Source of the DNA: RGIG3528 sp963649295
Lineage (GTDB): Bacteria; Bacillota; Clostridia; Lachnospirales; Lachnospiraceae
Assembly (NCBI GenBank): GCA_963649295.1
Contig: CAVJHK010000078.1
Location: 1-5,871, forward strand
Length of the DNA stretch: 5,871 nucleotides
Direction: 5' to 3'
Positions within the stretch are counted from its first letter, which is position 1. Each line of letters starts with the position of its first letter. The translations under genes were made by a program, and so were the position numbers. Positions 5,748 to 5,871 of the stretch are shown piece by piece. The notes below the pieces were generated by a model. It had not been told where the DNA came from. It ran no database searches and was given only the letters and a program-made list of their open reading frames with translations.

Positions 5748-5871
5748 AAATTTTCACGTTGCTGTATTTCGTCATGTCTGTCTTCCGACATAAAATCACC
5801 GGAAAACAAATTTAACCCCATCAAAAAGCCTTCCCATTTATTTTCCTTAGGCGTCAAAACAACAACATCAC
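5744..5871 (-). CDS. vapB: VapB-type antitoxin, C-terminal fragment (runs off right edge)
   Basis: The last 41 codons plus stop of a gene overlap vapC by four bases. The translation, running from DVVVLTPKENKW through GDFMSEDRHDEIQQRE to a final NL, has the W..F...L..FS.DFM...R....QQRE pattern of VapB tails. In that family this segment is the extended toxin-binding arm that wraps the PIN domain and blocks its active site, and the missing N-terminal half is normally an AbrB/SpoVT-like swapped-hairpin DNA-binding domain that represses the operon. Position directly upstream of vapC, on the same strand and overlapping, supports the pairing. The start, promoter and operator lie outside the window. 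The fragment is too short for automatic gene calling but reads openly to the edge. Confidence 0.85.
   Translation of the reverse strand, partial: DVVVLTPKENKWEGFLMGLNLFSGDFMSEDRHDEIQQRENL

Noticed and set aside
1..5871. CRISPR array, tRNA, rRNA or insertion sequence
   Set aside because: No regularly spaced repeats, cloverleaf, rRNA-like stretch, transposase or terminal inverted repeats were found on either strand.

Overview
The window reads as chromosomal DNA of a low-GC, Gram-positive-type anaerobe, most likely an uncultured gut clostridium. The reasons are AT-rich spacers, strong GGAGG-like ribosome binding sites, sigma-A-type promoters, a YqeG-family gene start, and a cobalamin-dependent methionine synthase whose reactivation domain is a separate protein, an arrangement familiar from Clostridia and Thermotogae. 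This placement is inferred from gene content, not from a marker gene.

Left part (1-1250): the first 36 codons of a yqeG-like HAD phosphatase gene run leftwards out of the window. It is divergent from a complete 268-residue short-chain dehydrogenase of the gluconate 5-dehydrogenase / KduD type (330-1136, +). The 220-base spacer between them (110-329) carries one convincing promoter for each gene and a small inverted repeat that could be an operator. The dehydrogenase ends at a strong hairpin (1201-1247) with A/T tracts on both sides, which can stop transcription from both directions.

Middle part (1282-5236, -): a compact three-gene one-carbon/methionine operon. Its order is metF (methylenetetrahydrofolate reductase), then a 184-residue stand-alone methionine synthase activation-domain protein, then an 842-residue MetH core (homocysteine, methyl-folate and cobalamin domains, no reactivation domain). 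metF overlaps the second gene by 4 bases (ATGA), and the second gene is 2 bases from metH, so translation is probably coupled. Together they would make 5-methyl-THF, pass its methyl group through cobalamin to homocysteine, and rescue cobalamin that has become oxidised.

Right part (5349-5871, -): a type II toxin-antitoxin pair. vapC is complete, and the C-terminal end of its vapB antitoxin overlaps it by 4 bases and runs off the edge. It lies on the same strand as the met operon and directly upstream of it, with no visible terminator in the 112-base gap.

No tRNA, rRNA, CRISPR array, insertion sequence or obvious riboswitch was seen. Nothing here clearly looks like an undescribed system. The points most worth a second look are the split methionine synthase, the terminator-less junction between vapBC and metF, and the isolated, differently coded dehydrogenase.
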